Assembly (NCBI RefSeq): GCF_014191545.1
Contig: NZ_AP023361.1
Location: 3,050,642 to 3,114,641, forward strand
DNA from: Terrihabitans soli
GTDB taxonomy: Bacteria > Pseudomonadota > Alphaproteobacteria > Rhizobiales > Methylopilaceae
DNA: 64,000 bases
Direction: 5' to 3'
The notes under the pieces: generated by a model
What the model was told of the DNA's origin: nothing
What the model saw: the letters and a program-made list of their open reading frames with translations, nothing else
Databases searched by the model: none
In this document: one piece after another, positions 37,411-47,102 of the stretch
Layout: the number at the start of each line of letters is the position of its first letter
Numbering within the stretch: position 1 is the first letter of the stretch
Translations under genes and position numbers: made by a program

Positions 37411-37950
37411 ATTCGCCGTCCGATGAGATCTATGGCCCCCGCCGCAAAAGAGGGCCCGCGCATCAACCGGGAAATCCGGGTTCCCGCAGTGCAGTTGATT
37501 GGCGCCGAAGGCGAAAATCTGGGTGTCACGCCGATTGATCAGGCGCTGACCCTGGCTGATGAGGCCGGGCTCGACCTCGTCGAAATCTCCCCGAATTCCG
37601 AACCGCCCGTCTGCAAGATCCTCGACTACGGGAAATATAAGTTCGCCGCCCAGAAAAAGGCGGCCGAGGCGCGCAAGAACCAGAAGACCGTCGAGGTCAA
37701 AGAAATCAAGATGCGCCCGAACATCGACGACCACGACTACGAGACGAAGATGAAGGCCGTGCGCCGCTTCTTCGAAGAAGGCGACAAGGTGAAGCTCACC
37801 CTTCGCTTCCGCGGCCGCGAAATGGCCCATCAGGATCTCGGCCTGAAGCTCCTTTGGCGCGTCCGCGACGAAGTTGCGAATGTCGCCAAGGTCGAGAGCG
37901 AGCCCTCGCTCGAAGGCCGCCAGATGGTGATGATTCTGTCGCCGCGCTGA
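37411..37950 (+). CDS. infC: Translation initiation factor IF-3, ATT start codon
   Basis: IF-3 binds the 30S subunit and proofreads start codons. The ATG at 37423 is in frame but the coding sequence extends upstream without a stop to ATT at 37411, with GGAG (37399-37402) eight bases before, giving the N-terminus I(M)[12 protein letters not shown], which resembles the MRRPF start of rhizobial IF-3 as I recall it. A rare start codon is a known autoregulatory feature of infC. 179 aa; [22 protein letters not shown] and KCELRF-like C-terminal domain ([17 protein letters not shown]) are present. A strong terminator follows at 37971. Confidence 0.92.
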   Translation: MRRPMRSMAPAAKEGPRINREIRVPAVQLIGAEGENLGVTPIDQALTLADEAGLDLVEISPNSEPPVCKILDYGKYKFAAQKKAAEARKNQKTVEVKEIKMRPNIDDHDYETKMKAVRRFFEEGDKVKLTLRFRGREMAHQDLGLKLLWRVRDEVANVAKVESEPSLEGRQMVMILSPR

Positions 37951-37970
37951 ACGCCCGAACGGTTTTAAAA

Positions 37971-37998
37971 AAAAGCCCGCCTCAAAGGCGGGCTTTTT
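37971..37998 (+). terminator. Rho-independent terminator after infC
   Basis: AAAAGCCCGCC (37971-37981), loop TCAAA, GGCGGGCTTTT (37987-37997) and a TTGTTTTT tail. It also lies at the end of the convergent TadE gene. Confidence 0.95.
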
Positions 37999-38003
37999 GT
38001 TTT

Positions 38004-38459
38004 TCAGGAACTCACCGGCTGGTTCGGAAAACAGGACGCAACATTCAGAGGAATGCCGTTCTTGAAGCGCGGCAGGATCAGCGGCACGAAGGTTTTGAAA
38101 TTATAGGTGAGCGCCACGCGCGAGAATCCGGTGACGTTGGAGCAGGTGGTGTTGTTCGACAGCAGAATGCCGCCCACCGGAATCTCGACCTGAAGCTCGC
38201 GCGCCCGGCGCTGCACATAGCTGACTGTCCTGTCCTTGTTGTAGGCGCCCGAGAGCGCGCAGCTGTCGTGCAGAACGCCCATGCAGCGCGCGCCGGCCGA
38301 GGCGACCGATTCCAGCGCCTCGCGCGTCCACATTGCGCGGCCGAACTCCATGACGCCGAACACGAATACGAGAAAGGGCAGGAGGACAAGCGCGAACTCC
38401 ACCGCCGAAGCGCCGCGCCGATCGCGCGCAAACCTTTTTATGAGGCGGAGCGTGTTCAT
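38004..38459 (-). CDS. TadE-like pilus assembly protein
   Basis: Pseudopilin-like protein of the tight adherence (Tad/Flp) system, 151 aa. The N-terminus RRGASAVEFALVLLPFLVFVFGVMEFGR is the TadE/TadG signature with the conserved Glu in the membrane helix (about 16-38). The rest is periplasmic with Cys residues that can pair (C60, C67 region). Overlaps the upstream TadE-like gene by 4 nt (ATGA). Last gene of the minus-strand three-gene operon. Other tad genes (flp, cpaA-F, tadB, tadC) are not in the window. Confidence 0.88.
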   Translation of the reverse strand: MNTLRLIKRFARDRRGASAVEFALVLLPFLVFVFGVMEFGRAMWTREALESVASAGARCMGVLHDSCALSGAYNKDRTVSYVQRRARELQVEIPVGGILLSNNTTCSNVTGFSRVALTYNFKTFVPLILPRFKNGIPLNVASCFPNQPVSS

Positions 38460-39010
38460 TGCGTCTGCACCACCGCGCGCGCCGTGAGCCTTGGATCGCG
38501 CGCAAGGAACATCGGTTTATGCGGATATTCCGCCGTGATCTCGACGAATTTTCCGGCAAGCCCGCCGGCGGGGCACGCCGCGCCGCACGTCACCGCCGAA
38601 CCCCAATTGATCGCGCCGCTCGACGCCGTCGGGCAATAGCAGCTGTCCGCCCGCGACGCCGTTCCCGAATTGCTGACGGTGCCGCCGGACAGTTGCGAGA
38701 CCGGCCCGTTATTGACGGTGACTTTGCCGGTCACAGCGGTCGAGGTGTTGCTGAGAAGTATCGTCGCGAGATTTCCGGCGAGCGCGGGACCAGTCCCGGC
38801 GGCCACCTGCGCCGAATTGACCATGGCGTAGTTGGCGCTCGCCGATACGGCGCTTTCAAGCCTGAATTTCGAATAGATGGCGCGGCCAAAATCCACCGTG
38901 CCGGCGATGATGAGCAGAAGAACCGGAATGACGATCGCAAATTCGGTCATCACGGAAGCTTCGCCCAAGCGCGCGAACGATGCGATCATTTGAGCGGGTT
39001 TCCGTCTCAT
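38456..39010 (-). CDS. TadE/TadF-like pilus protein
   Basis: 184-aa pseudopilin-like protein from ATG 39010, which overlaps the stop of the upstream TadG gene by 4 nt. The helix EASVMTEFAIVIPVLLLIIAGTVDFGRAIYSKF (about 18-50) carries the TadE Glu; the remainder is Ser/Thr/Ala-rich and periplasmic with a Cys cluster (SCYCPTASS, TCGAACPAGG). Minor subunit of the Tad pilus or a secreted adhesin, by family. Middle gene of the operon. Confidence 0.85.
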   Translation of the reverse strand: MRRKPAQMIASFARLGEASVMTEFAIVIPVLLLIIAGTVDFGRAIYSKFRLESAVSASANYAMVNSAQVAAGTGPALAGNLATILLSNTSTAVTGKVTVNNGPVSQLSGGTVSNSGTASRADSCYCPTASSGAINWGSAVTCGAACPAGGLAGKFVEITAEYPHKPMFLARDPRLTARAVVQTQ

Positions 39011-40860
39011 TGCACAAGCACCACCGTCGTACCGCCGCTGCCACCCGTGCCGCCGACACAGGTTGATGCGGCCGCCGTGCCGCCGCCGAGCGTGACGCGC
39101 GAAGCCACGATCTGCAGGCATTGGCCGCTGCCGCTGCCGATCGATGCGCCGCCGCTCATCGTGAACGCGCCGTTCGGGAAATAGAGCGCGCCCGACACGC
39201 TGGCGCCCGACGCGCCCTGATCGAGCGATGCGCCTCCGCTGACGCTGCTGGAGGTCGGCCCGATGATCGCAAGCTTGGCCGTCGTGCCGGCAGACGGCGC
39301 GGTCAGCACGACCGATGAATAACCCGCGGCGATGCAGAACGCCGTGCCGCTGCAATTGCCGGGCGCTGTGGTCTTGCCCGACAGCACGAGCGTGACGCCC
39401 GATCCCTTGATCCCGACCGACGCGCCGTCGCAGGTGACGTTGCCGCCATAGGATGCGCCGAATGCGGCATAGCCGTCGATTGTATAGACGCCCGCGCCAA
39501 GCGTGACGCCGCCCGCTGCGTTCAGATAGCCCGAAATGTCATGCTGCGCGGCAACGCCGAGATCGGCACAGCCGCCGGCCGCTGTCACGACATTTCCCAC
39601 CATCGAAAATGCGTTTGATCCGGCTTCGGCGAATTTGATGTTCGCGCCGCCTTCCATGTAGATCGCGTAGCCGTTGCTCGACGTGCCGAAATTGAAGCTG
39701 TTGCCCGCGCCCGTGCCGAAAATCGCGGTCGAGCCGCCATTGCCGTAAAAGCCGCCGGACAGCTGAAAACTGCTCGGGCCGGCAAAACTCAGCGTGCCGC
39801 TCGTGTTGCAGATACTGAACGTGCCGAAATAGCAATTGACCTTGCCGAACTGGAAGGCGCCCTTGCCGAAACTGAGCGTGCCGGAATTTTCAATGCTGGC
39901 AATTTTCCAGACCGAGGATGCGGGACTGTCCTCGATGAGTTTTACAACGAGGCTGCCGCCCACCTTGATCTTGCCGAACGAGAAATTGCTGCCCGTACAG
40001 CCGACGGTCCAGGTCGCACCGGACATCGTGCCGGTGCAGCCCATCGCCGTCAGCTTGCTGGTGAACGAAGGATCGGCCCAGTACGGAAATTCGATATCGC
40101 GATTGGCGACCGGCGGCGGCGCGGACGGCGATGCCAGCGATTTGAGAGTCGAAATGCGCGCCGTTGCCGTCGTAACGCCGGTCTGACTTTTCAGAAGATC
40201 GGTAGTCTGCGTCTTGCTGATCTTCGCCGCGCCGGTCGGCGAGCTGATGCCCGAACAAGGCTGCGAAGGGGCGCTCGTATTGTAGGTAACCGTCACCGCG
40301 GTCAGCGAGGTGCCGCAGGGCACGCTCACCGAGGCATTGGAGGCGACACCGCATTTGGGCGCATTGATCTTCGCGCCGCCGCTCAGCGTCACGCCCGATT
40401 GGCTGCCGCTGCCGCTCAGCGCCTGGATGCAGGCTTCGGCCTTGCCGCCGACTTCTGCGATGGCGGCGGCGCGGATCGGGATCGAGTGATCGATACCGAG
40501 CATCGGCGCGAGATAGAGCTTCTGTGCCACGTCCATCACCGCCGAGACGGCGTTATTGCCGTTGCCCCTGGGCGAAGTGATGAGATTGGCATTCACCTCC
40601 GAGGCTTTGCGGCCATTGAGGAGCGCTATGCGTTCGGCGGCGGGCTTGAGGCTCGTCTGCGATTGGGTGACATTATAAGAGAGGGCCGCGGCATAGGCCG
40701 CGAGGTCGGCATTGCGCTGCTCTTCCGCCTTTCGGGAAAGGCTTGCGCCATATTCCGTCCCGAGCACCGACAGGCCGATAAGCGCGGGCAGGAGCAGGAC
40801 GGTCAGGGTGGCGATGGCGCCGCTTTCGTCCCGCAAGAAGGTCCCGATTGGCCTTCTCAT
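39007..40860 (-). CDS. TadG-like secreted/pilus-associated protein
   Basis: 617-aa protein from ATG 40860, with GGAAAAAGAG upstream. N-terminal RDESGAIATLTVLLLPALIGLSVLGTEYG is the TadG signal-anchor helix. No vWA domain can be recognised. The long periplasmic or surface part is low-complexity Gly/Ser/Thr/Ala with many aromatic-flanked beta repeats (GGASIGSG, GSGSQSGV) and 10 or more Cys, which suggests a stalk or adhesin. First gene of the operon; further upstream in-frame starts (40893, 40947) have weaker ribosome sites. Confidence 0.8.
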   Translation of the reverse strand: MRRPIGTFLRDESGAIATLTVLLLPALIGLSVLGTEYGASLSRKAEEQRNADLAAYAAALSYNVTQSQTSLKPAAERIALLNGRKASEVNANLITSPRGNGNNAVSAVMDVAQKLYLAPMLGIDHSIPIRAAAIAEVGGKAEACIQALSGSGSQSGVTLSGGAKINAPKCGVASNASVSVPCGTSLTAVTVTYNTSAPSQPCSGISSPTGAAKISKTQTTDLLKSQTGVTTATARISTLKSLASPSAPPPVANRDIEFPYWADPSFTSKLTAMGCTGTMSGATWTVGCTGSNFSFGKIKVGGSLVVKLIEDSPASSVWKIASIENSGTLSFGKGAFQFGKVNCYFGTFSICNTSGTLSFAGPSSFQLSGGFYGNGGSTAIFGTGAGNSFNFGTSSNGYAIYMEGGANIKFAEAGSNAFSMVGNVVTAAGGCADLGVAAQHDISGYLNAAGGVTLGAGVYTIDGYAAFGASYGGNVTCDGASVGIKGSGVTLVLSGKTTAPGNCSGTAFCIAAGYSSVVLTAPSAGTTAKLAIIGPTSSSVSGGASLDQGASGASVSGALYFPNGAFTMSGGASIGSGSGQCLQIVASRVTLGGGTAAASTCVGGTGGSGGTTVVLVQ

Positions 40861-41109
40861 TGATTTTGCTCTCTTTTTCCTCGTGCCACTCATCTTTAGA
40901 TTGCAGACATTCTCATCTTTTAATTGAGCTACGGTATAAAAACGCAAAGGGCTGGGTGAAAAGACAAAGTAAAATTGTGTTTCCGGCCGCAGAGTGAACG
41001 GTCTCTTGCCCGCGCTCTGACGGCTTGCGTTAGCGAGCCTCGCCCGTTATGAACCCGGCTCTTCCCTCGCCCGGCTGAAAAAGGGCTGCCGCTGGCGGGG
41101 GCACCGCTC

Positions 41110-41129
41110 GGCCGGCGCAAGCGCCGGCC
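41110..41129 (+). promoter_or_regulatory. Strong GC hairpin in the rpmI leader
   Basis: GGCCGGCGC (41110-41118) pairs with GCGCCGGCC (41121-41129). It ends 22 nt before the rpmI ATG and just before the GGAGAG ribosome site. A ribosomal protein L20 or L35 autoregulatory structure is possible. The 291-bp gap 40861-41151 shows no gene; it holds the start regions of both operons. Confidence 0.5.
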
Positions 41130-41151
41130 TTCCTCATTCAGGAGAGCCAAA

Positions 41152-41355
41152 ATGCCCAAGATGAAGACCAAGTCGGGAGCGAAAAAGCGTTTTCGCCTCA
41201 CCGGCACCGGCAAGGTGAAGTCCGGCCAGGCCGGCAAGCGCCACGGCATGATCAAGCGTACGAAGAAGCAGATCTCCGATCTGCGCGGCACCACGGTTCT
41301 GTGTGAATCGGATGCCGGAATCGTCCGTCAATTCCTCCCCTACGGCAGCCGCTAA
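41152..41355 (+). CDS. rpmI: Ribosomal protein bL35
   Basis: 67-aa basic 50S protein: [24 protein letters not shown] and [21 protein letters not shown]. It follows the GC hairpin and precedes rplT by 32 bp. In most relatives rpmI follows infC directly; here a 3.2-kb TadG operon on the other strand separates them. Confidence 0.97.
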   Translation: MPKMKTKSGAKKRFRLTGTGKVKSGQAGKRHGMIKRTKKQISDLRGTTVLCESDAGIVRQFLPYGSR

Positions 41356-41387
41356 GCGGCGCCCCGTAACCGACCAGGAGAAAGATC

Positions 41388-41744
41388 ATGGCTCGCGTCA
41401 AACGTGGCGTCACTTCGCACGCCAAGCACAAGAAAACACTCAAGGCAGCCAAAGGCTTCTACGGCCGCCGCAAGAATACGATCCGCACCGCCAAGGCTGC
41501 CGTCGACAAGTCGATGCAGTACGCCTACCGCGACCGCAAGGTGAAGAAGCGCAATTTCCGCGCTCTCTGGATCCAGCGCATCAACGCCGCCGTCCGTGAG
41601 GGCGGGCTGACCTATTCGCGTTTCATCGCGGGTCTCAGCAAGGCCGGTGTGCAGGTCGACCGCAAGGTTCTTTCGGACCTCGCAGTGCGTGAGCCGGCGG
41701 CTTTCCAGGCGCTCGTCGCCCAGGCGAAGACGGCTCTCGGCTAA
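41388..41744 (+). CDS. rplT: Ribosomal protein bL20
   Basis: 118-aa RNA-binding 50S assembly protein: [39 protein letters not shown], split, and [27 protein letters not shown] are canonical. In many bacteria L20 represses its own operon. It lies between rpmI and a hairpin before pheS. Confidence 0.98.
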   Translation: MARVKRGVTSHAKHKKTLKAAKGFYGRRKNTIRTAKAAVDKSMQYAYRDRKVKKRNFRALWIQRINAAVREGGLTYSRFIAGLSKAGVQVDRKVLSDLAVREPAAFQALVAQAKTALG

Positions 41745-41755
41745 ACCCGAACAAA

Positions 41756-41776
41756 GGCCGGGCATCCTGCCCGGCC
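41756..41776 (+). promoter_or_regulatory. Hairpin between rplT and pheS
   Basis: GGCCGGGC (41756-41763), loop ATCCT, GCCCGGCC (41769-41776), 19 nt before the pheS ATG. There is no T-run, so it is more likely a processing or attenuation structure than a full terminator. Confidence 0.5.
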
Positions 41777-41795
41777 AGTTCCTCCCGGAACGCTC

Positions 41796-42878
41796 ATGAG
41801 CGACCTCAACCAGCTCGAAAGCGCGATCCTCAAGGACATCGCCGCGGCTTCCGACGAAGCGGCGCTTGAGGCCGTGCGCGTTGCAGCGCTCGGCAAAAAG
41901 GGCTCGGTTTCGGCCGAACTCGCCAAGCTCGGCTCGCTGTCGCCCGACGAACGCAAAAGTTTCGGCGCGGCGGTCAATGCCGTGCGCGACAAGATCACCG
42001 CCGAACTCGCCGCGAAGAAGGAAACGCTCGGCTCCGCCGCGCTCGACCAGCGCCTTGCGGCCGAAGCCATCGACGTCACGCTGCCGGTTGCGCCTTCCGG
42101 GATCGAAGCCGGGCGCATTCATCCGATCACGCAGGTGACCGAAGAGATCGCCGCAATCTTCGCCGATCTCGGCTTTGCCGTGGCCGAAGGTCCGGACATC
42201 GAAGACGACGAACACAATTTCACGGCGCTGAATTTCCCGGTCGGCCATCCCGCCCGCGAAATGCACGACACTTTCTTCTTCGCCCCCGATGCGAGCGGCG
42301 AGCGCAAGGTTCTGCGGACGCACACCTCGCCGGTGCAGATCCGCACCATGCGCGCGAAAGAGCCGCCGATCCGTGTCATCATTCCGGGCCGTACCTACCG
42401 CAACGATTCGGACCAGACGCACACGCCGATGTTCCATCAGGTCGAAGGCCTCGTCATCGACAAGAGCGCCCATATCGGCCAGCTCAAATGGATCATCGAG
42501 GAATTCGCCAAAGCCTTTTTCGAAGTGCCGGATGTGGAACTGCGCATGCGGCCGAGCTTCTTCCCGTTCACCGAGCCGTCGATCGAAGTTGATATCCGCT
42601 GCGACCGTTCGGGCGCCGATATCAAATTCGGCCAGGGCAATGACTGGATGGAAGTTCTGGGCTGCGGAATGGTGCATCCGAACGTTCTCAGAAATTGCGG
42701 CCTCGATCCGGATGTCTGGCAGGGCTTTGCCTGGGGCATGGGGATCGACCGTCTGGCCATGCTGAAATACGGCATGCCGGATCTGCGCGCCTTTTTCGAA
42801 GCCGACAAACGCTGGCTCGAACATTACGGCTTTCGCCCGCTCGATCTGCCGACACTGCTCGGAGGCTTGAGCTCGTGA
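41796..42878 (+). CDS. pheS: Phenylalanine-tRNA ligase alpha subunit
   Basis: Catalytic alpha subunit, 360 aa. Class II motifs: motif 1 region [14 protein letters not shown], motif 2 [12 protein letters not shown], and motif 3 [59 protein letters not shown] is the typical substrate pocket. N-terminal coiled coil about 1-85 binds tRNA. Its stop overlaps the GTG of pheT by 4 nt. Confidence 0.98.
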   Translation: MSDLNQLESAILKDIAAASDEAALEAVRVAALGKKGSVSAELAKLGSLSPDERKSFGAAVNAVRDKITAELAAKKETLGSAALDQRLAAEAIDVTLPVAPSGIEAGRIHPITQVTEEIAAIFADLGFAVAEGPDIEDDEHNFTALNFPVGHPAREMHDTFFFAPDASGERKVLRTHTSPVQIRTMRAKEPPIRVIIPGRTYRNDSDQTHTPMFHQVEGLVIDKSAHIGQLKWIIEEFAKAFFEVPDVELRMRPSFFPFTEPSIEVDIRCDRSGADIKFGQGNDWMEVLGCGMVHPNVLRNCGLDPDVWQGFAWGMGIDRLAMLKYGMPDLRAFFEADKRWLEHYGFRPLDLPTLLGGLSS

Positions 42879-45268
42879 AGTTCACGCTCGCCTGGCTGAA
42901 AGAGCATCTGAAGACCGATGCCGGTCTCGATGAGATCGGCAAATCGCTGACGCGCATCGGCCTCGAAGTCGAGAATGTCGAGGACCGCGCGAAGGAACTT
43001 GCGCCCTTCATCACCGCAAAAGTGCTGGAAGCCGCGCGTCATCCCAATGCCGACCGGCTGCAGGTTCTGAAAGTCGACCGCGGCGACGGCGAGCCGCTTC
43101 AGGTCGTCTGCGGCGCCTCGAACGCGCGCGCCGGCATGATCGGCGTTTTCGCCAAAGAAGGCACCGTGCCGCCCGGAACGGGCATTGCGCTGAAAGTCGG
43201 CGACGTCCGCGGCCAAAAATCGTTCGGCATGATGGTCTCCGAAAAGGAGATGGGTCTTTCCGCCGAGAGCGAGGGCATTATCGAAATGCCCTCCGACACG
43301 CCGATCGGTAAACCCTTTGCGCCGCTGCTCGGCCTCGACGATCCGGTCATTGAGATTGCCGTCACACCGAACCGCCCCGATTGTCTCGGGGTTGCCGGCA
43401 TTGCGCGCGATCTCGCCGCCACCGAAATCGGCGATGTCATTACAAAGCAGCCTAAATCCGTGAAGGGCGCATTCCCCTGCCCGGTGAAGGTCAAACTCGA
43501 TCTCGACGATCCGAAGCTCAGCCCCGCTTTTGCGTTGCGTCTTGTGCGCGGCGTCAAAAACGGCCCCTCGCCTGAATGGCTTCAAAAGAAGCTCCGCGCC
43601 GTCGGCCTTCGCCCGATCAATGCGCTGGTCGATGTGACCAACCTTCTGACCATCGACCGCGCGCGTCCGCTGCATGTCTTCGACGCGAAGAAAGTTCAGG
43701 GCGATCTCACGGTTCGCCGCGCCAGGAAGGGCGAGAACCTCCTCGCGCTCGACGGCAAGACTTATAATTTCGACGAGAACACGGTCGTCATCGCCGACGC
43801 CAAGGGCGTCGAATCGATCGGCGGCATTATGGGCGGCGAGGAAACCGGCTGCACTGATCAGACGACCGATGTTCTGATCGAAAGCGCGCTGTGGGATCCG
43901 CTCAATGTGGCGCGCACCGGCCGCGCGCTCGGCATTCATTCCGACGCGCGCCACCGTTTCGAACGTGGCGTCGATCCGGATTTCACGGTGCCGGGCCTCG
44001 AACTCGCAACGCAGCTCATCCTCGATCTCTGCGGCGGCGAAGCCTCCGAAATCTTCCTCGCAGGTGAAATCCCGGACGAGCGGCGCGCCATCGATTTCCC
44101 GATCGCCGAAGTCAAACGCCTGACGGGCCTCGAACTGCACCCGGCTGAAATCAAGATCGTGTTGCAGAAGCTCGGCTTTGCCGTATCGGGTTCGGGCGAG
44201 GTGCTGAAAATCGCGGCGCCGAGCTGGCGCCCGGACATTCACGGCAAGCCAGACCTTGTCGAAGAAGTCATGCGCATTGTCGGCCTCGACAAAGTGAAAT
44301 CGACGCCGCTGCCGAAATCGACCGGCATTTCGCGTCCCGTACAGACGGTTCTGCAGAAGCGTACCAAGATCGGCCGCCGGGCGCTGGCCGCGCGCGGCCT
44401 GTCCGAAGCCATCACCTGGTCGTTTATCTCAAAGCCGCAGGCCGAAATTTTTGGCGGCGGCAAGGCCGAGCTTGCGCTGGCAAATCCGATTGCGTCCGAT
44501 CTTTCCGATATGCGGCCGAGTCTTCTTCCGGGCCTCGTCTCAGCCGCGCAGCGCAATGCCGATCGCGGCTTCCCGCAGACAGCCCTGTTCGAGATCGGCC
44601 AGATTTTCCTCGGCGACAAACCCGCCGATCAGCGCATGGCGGCCGCAGCCGTGCGCCGCGGCACCGCACGCCATTGGTCCTCGTCCAAAGCCGCCGACGC
44701 CTATGACGCGAAAGCCGATGCGCTGAGCCTTCTCTCGGCGCTCGGCATCGACGCCTCGCGCGCCCAGATCGTTCCCGGCGCGCCGTCCTGGTTCCACCCC
44801 GGACGTTCCGGCACGATCCAGCTCGGCCCGCAGAATGTGTTTGGCTGGTTCGGCGAACTGCACCCGCGTGCGCTGGCCGCGCTCGGCGCAGAAGGCCCGC
44901 TCGCGGCCATGGAGATCGTGCTCGACAATCTGCCCGAACCCAAGGCCAAAGCTACCAAGTCCAAGCCGGCGCTCGAAATTTCCGGCCTGCAGCCGGTCAG
45001 CCGCGACTTTGCCTTCCTCGTCGATCGGGCGGTGAAGGCCGCCGACATCCTGAAAGCGGTGCTCGGCGCCGAGAAAAAGCTCATCTCGGGCGCCGATGTC
45101 TTCGACGTCTATGAGAGCAAGGGCATTGCCGAGGGCAAGAAATCGGTCGGCATCGCCGTCACCCTGCAGCCGCAGGATAAAACCCTGACCGATCAGGAGA
45201 TCGACGCCGTGGCCGAGAAGATCGTTGCCGCCGCCGCCAAGGCCACCGGGGCCACGCTTCGCGGCTAA
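42875..45268 (+). CDS. pheT: Phenylalanine-tRNA ligase beta subunit
   Basis: Beta subunit, 797 aa from GTG 42875 ([14 protein letters not shown]). It contains the EMAP-like tRNA-binding domain ([25 protein letters not shown]), the B3/B4 editing domain, the B5 domain and the C-terminal anticodon-binding domain ([37 protein letters not shown]). It forms the heterotetramer with PheS. Start chosen because it overlaps the pheS stop in GTGA; earlier frames run inside pheS. Confidence 0.98.
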   Translation: MKFTLAWLKEHLKTDAGLDEIGKSLTRIGLEVENVEDRAKELAPFITAKVLEAARHPNADRLQVLKVDRGDGEPLQVVCGASNARAGMIGVFAKEGTVPPGTGIALKVGDVRGQKSFGMMVSEKEMGLSAESEGIIEMPSDTPIGKPFAPLLGLDDPVIEIAVTPNRPDCLGVAGIARDLAATEIGDVITKQPKSVKGAFPCPVKVKLDLDDPKLSPAFALRLVRGVKNGPSPEWLQKKLRAVGLRPINALVDVTNLLTIDRARPLHVFDAKKVQGDLTVRRARKGENLLALDGKTYNFDENTVVIADAKGVESIGGIMGGEETGCTDQTTDVLIESALWDPLNVARTGRALGIHSDARHRFERGVDPDFTVPGLELATQLILDLCGGEASEIFLAGEIPDERRAIDFPIAEVKRLTGLELHPAEIKIVLQKLGFAVSGSGEVLKIAAPSWRPDIHGKPDLVEEVMRIVGLDKVKSTPLPKSTGISRPVQTVLQKRTKIGRRALAARGLSEAITWSFISKPQAEIFGGGKAELALANPIASDLSDMRPSLLPGLVSAAQRNADRGFPQTALFEIGQIFLGDKPADQRMAAAAVRRGTARHWSSSKAADAYDAKADALSLLSALGIDASRAQIVPGAPSWFHPGRSGTIQLGPQNVFGWFGELHPRALAALGAEGPLAAMEIVLDNLPEPKAKATKSKPALEISGLQPVSRDFAFLVDRAVKAADILKAVLGAEKKLISGADVFDVYESKGIAEGKKSVGIAVTLQPQDKTLTDQEIDAVAEKIVAAAAKATGATLRG

Positions 45269-45329
45269 CGTTGGGAGAGCGGTAAGCCGCTCTTGATCCG
45301 AACCGCTATTTCGGCTGTCTGATTGGGTT

Positions 45330-46100
45330 ATGGGGATATTCGACCCGGCCCGCAGGGCCATCAGCCGCGTCCTGATCCACTATCTGACAAGGCCTCAGAA
45401 GGGCTTTGAACCGGCCTCGACCAGCGATCCCGAAAAGCTGCGCGCCGCGCTGAAGCCCGGCGATGTTCTCCTCGTCGAAGGTTCGAGCCGCATCGCCGCC
45501 GTCATCAAATACCTCACGACCTCCACCTGGAGCCATTCGGCGCTCTATATCGGCAATGCGCTCGGCGAGCCTCATATGCTGATCGAGGTCGAGGTCGATC
45601 TCGGCTGCGTTGCCGTGCCCTTGTCGAAATACGAACACGCACAGACGCGCATCTGCCGCCCGATCGGCCTCGACGAAGCAGGCCGCAAGGAGGTCGTGAA
45701 TTTCATGATCTCCAAGCTCGGCCTTGCTTACGACACCAAGAACATCATCGATCTCGCGCGCTATCTTCTTCCCAAACCTCCCGTGCCGGTGCGTTTCCGG
45801 CGCAGGCTTCTGGCGCTCGGCTCGGGCGATTCGACGCGCGCCATCTGCTCGTCGCTTCTCGCCCAGGCCTTCGAGCGCGTTGCCTATCCGGTGCTGCCGC
45901 GCATCACCCGCGCCGCGGCCACGACAGGACGCAAGCGCCGTCAGCGCAGCGAGATTTTGCATATCCGTCATTACTCGCTGTTCACGCCTCGCGATTTCGA
46001 TCTGTCGCCTTATTTCGCCATTATCAAACCGACGATCACCGCGGGCTTTGACTACAAAGCCCTGAAATGGCGGCGGTCGCCGGGAGAGATCGTGACGTGA
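45330..46100 (+). CDS. YiiX-like permuted papain-fold hydrolase
   Basis: 256-aa protein of the YiiX/YebB group, circularly permuted NlpC/P60 cysteine hydrolases. The catalytic His precedes the Cys: STWSHSALYIG (His69), Glu86 in LIEVEVD, and AICSSLLAQAF (Cys173). The permuted order H...C is diagnostic. Substrates are unknown and may be lipids or peptidoglycan amides. It has no signal peptide. Its stop overlaps the GTG of the EI24 protein gene by 4 nt, and a hairpin (GAGCGG-TAAG-CCGCTC) lies upstream near 45278. Confidence 0.82.
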   Translation: MGIFDPARRAISRVLIHYLTRPQKGFEPASTSDPEKLRAALKPGDVLLVEGSSRIAAVIKYLTTSTWSHSALYIGNALGEPHMLIEVEVDLGCVAVPLSKYEHAQTRICRPIGLDEAGRKEVVNFMISKLGLAYDTKNIIDLARYLLPKPPVPVRFRRRLLALGSGDSTRAICSSLLAQAFERVAYPVLPRITRAAATTGRKRRQRSEILHIRHYSLFTPRDFDLSPYFAIIKPTITAGFDYKALKWRRSPGEIVT

Positions 46101-46759
46101 TTGCAGCCGCCCTTCTCGCTTTGCGCCAAGCCTTCTCGCCGCCCTTCCGGGCGGCGCTGTTCAAGACGGTCGGCCTTGCCGTGGTCTTTCTCATTCTGCT
46201 CGGCGTTCTCTTGCAGACGGTTGCCGAGAAATGGGTCGACCTCTCGAACTCGACCTATGATTACGCCGCCGCGATCCTGTCTGGCTTTGGCATCTTCATC
46301 GCGCTGATCTTTCTCATCCCGCCGGTTGTCTCGCTTGTCGCGGGTTTCTTCCAGGATCAAATCGCCGATCTTGTTGAAACGCAGCATTATCCGAACGATG
46401 TGCCGGGCAAGGAATTGCCGGCGCTGCGCTCGATCTTTCTGGCGCTACGCTTTGCCGTACTCGTCCTCGGCGTCAACATCGTCGCGCTGTTTCTTCTGCT
46501 CGTGCCGGGCGTCAACATCATCGTCTGGTGGCTGGCGAACGGCTATCTGCTCGGCCGCGAATATTTCGAATTCGCCGCGATGCGCTTTCTGCCGGAGGAG
46601 GAGGCACGCAATCTGCGCCGCGCCCATCGCGGCCGTGTCTTTACAGCGGGGCTCATGGTTGCGGCTTTCATGGCGGTGCCCATCCTCAATCTGGCAACGC
46701 CGCTCGTCGCCTCCGCCTTCATGATCCATGTCTTCAAGGGCATAAGGCGCCCGGCATGA
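46097..46759 (+). CDS. EI24/CysZ-like membrane protein
   Basis: 220-aa membrane protein from GTG 46097, overlapping the preceding stop. Four or five hydrophobic segments and the conserved [32 protein letters not shown] (about 128-160) mark the EI24 domain family. In bacteria this includes the sulfate transporter CysZ, but sequence alone does not assign substrate. Its stop overlaps the ATG of ynfA by 4 nt. Confidence 0.82.
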   Translation: MIAAALLALRQAFSPPFRAALFKTVGLAVVFLILLGVLLQTVAEKWVDLSNSTYDYAAAILSGFGIFIALIFLIPPVVSLVAGFFQDQIADLVETQHYPNDVPGKELPALRSIFLALRFAVLVLGVNIVALFLLLVPGVNIIVWWLANGYLLGREYFEFAAMRFLPEEEARNLRRAHRGRVFTAGLMVAAFMAVPILNLATPLVASAFMIHVFKGIRRPA

Positions 46760-47082
46760 AGACCTCGATCATCTATATCCTCGCGGCCTTCGCCGAGATC
46801 GGCGGCTGCTTCGCCTTCTGGGTCTGGTGGAAGCTCGACAAAAGCCCGCTCTGGCTGCTGCCCGGCCTTGTCTCGCTCGCTGTCTTCGCCTTCCTCCTCA
46901 CCCTTGTGCCATCAGCTGCGGCCGGGCGCGCCTTCGCCGCCTATGGCGGGGTCTATATCGCCGCCTCCCTTGTCTGGTTGTGGGCCATTGAAGGCGTCCG
47001 CCCCGACCGCTGGGATGTGATCGGCGCTGCGGTGTGCCTTATCGGCGCGGCGCTGATCCTCGCCGGACCCCGCGCCGCCTGA
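46756..47082 (+). CDS. YnfA family (UPF0060) membrane protein
   Basis: 108-aa four-helix membrane protein. The sequence [20 protein letters not shown] and [20 protein letters not shown] is typical of UPF0060/YnfA, relatives of small multidrug resistance transporters with weak documented roles. ATG overlaps the EI24 stop (ATGA). Followed by pabBC at 47103. Confidence 0.9.
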   Translation: MKTSIIYILAAFAEIGGCFAFWVWWKLDKSPLWLLPGLVSLAVFAFLLTLVPSAAAGRAFAAYGGVYIAASLVWLWAIEGVRPDRWDVIGAAVCLIGAALILAGPRAA

Positions 47083-47102
47083 AAAACCGGCTATAATCGG
47101 CC

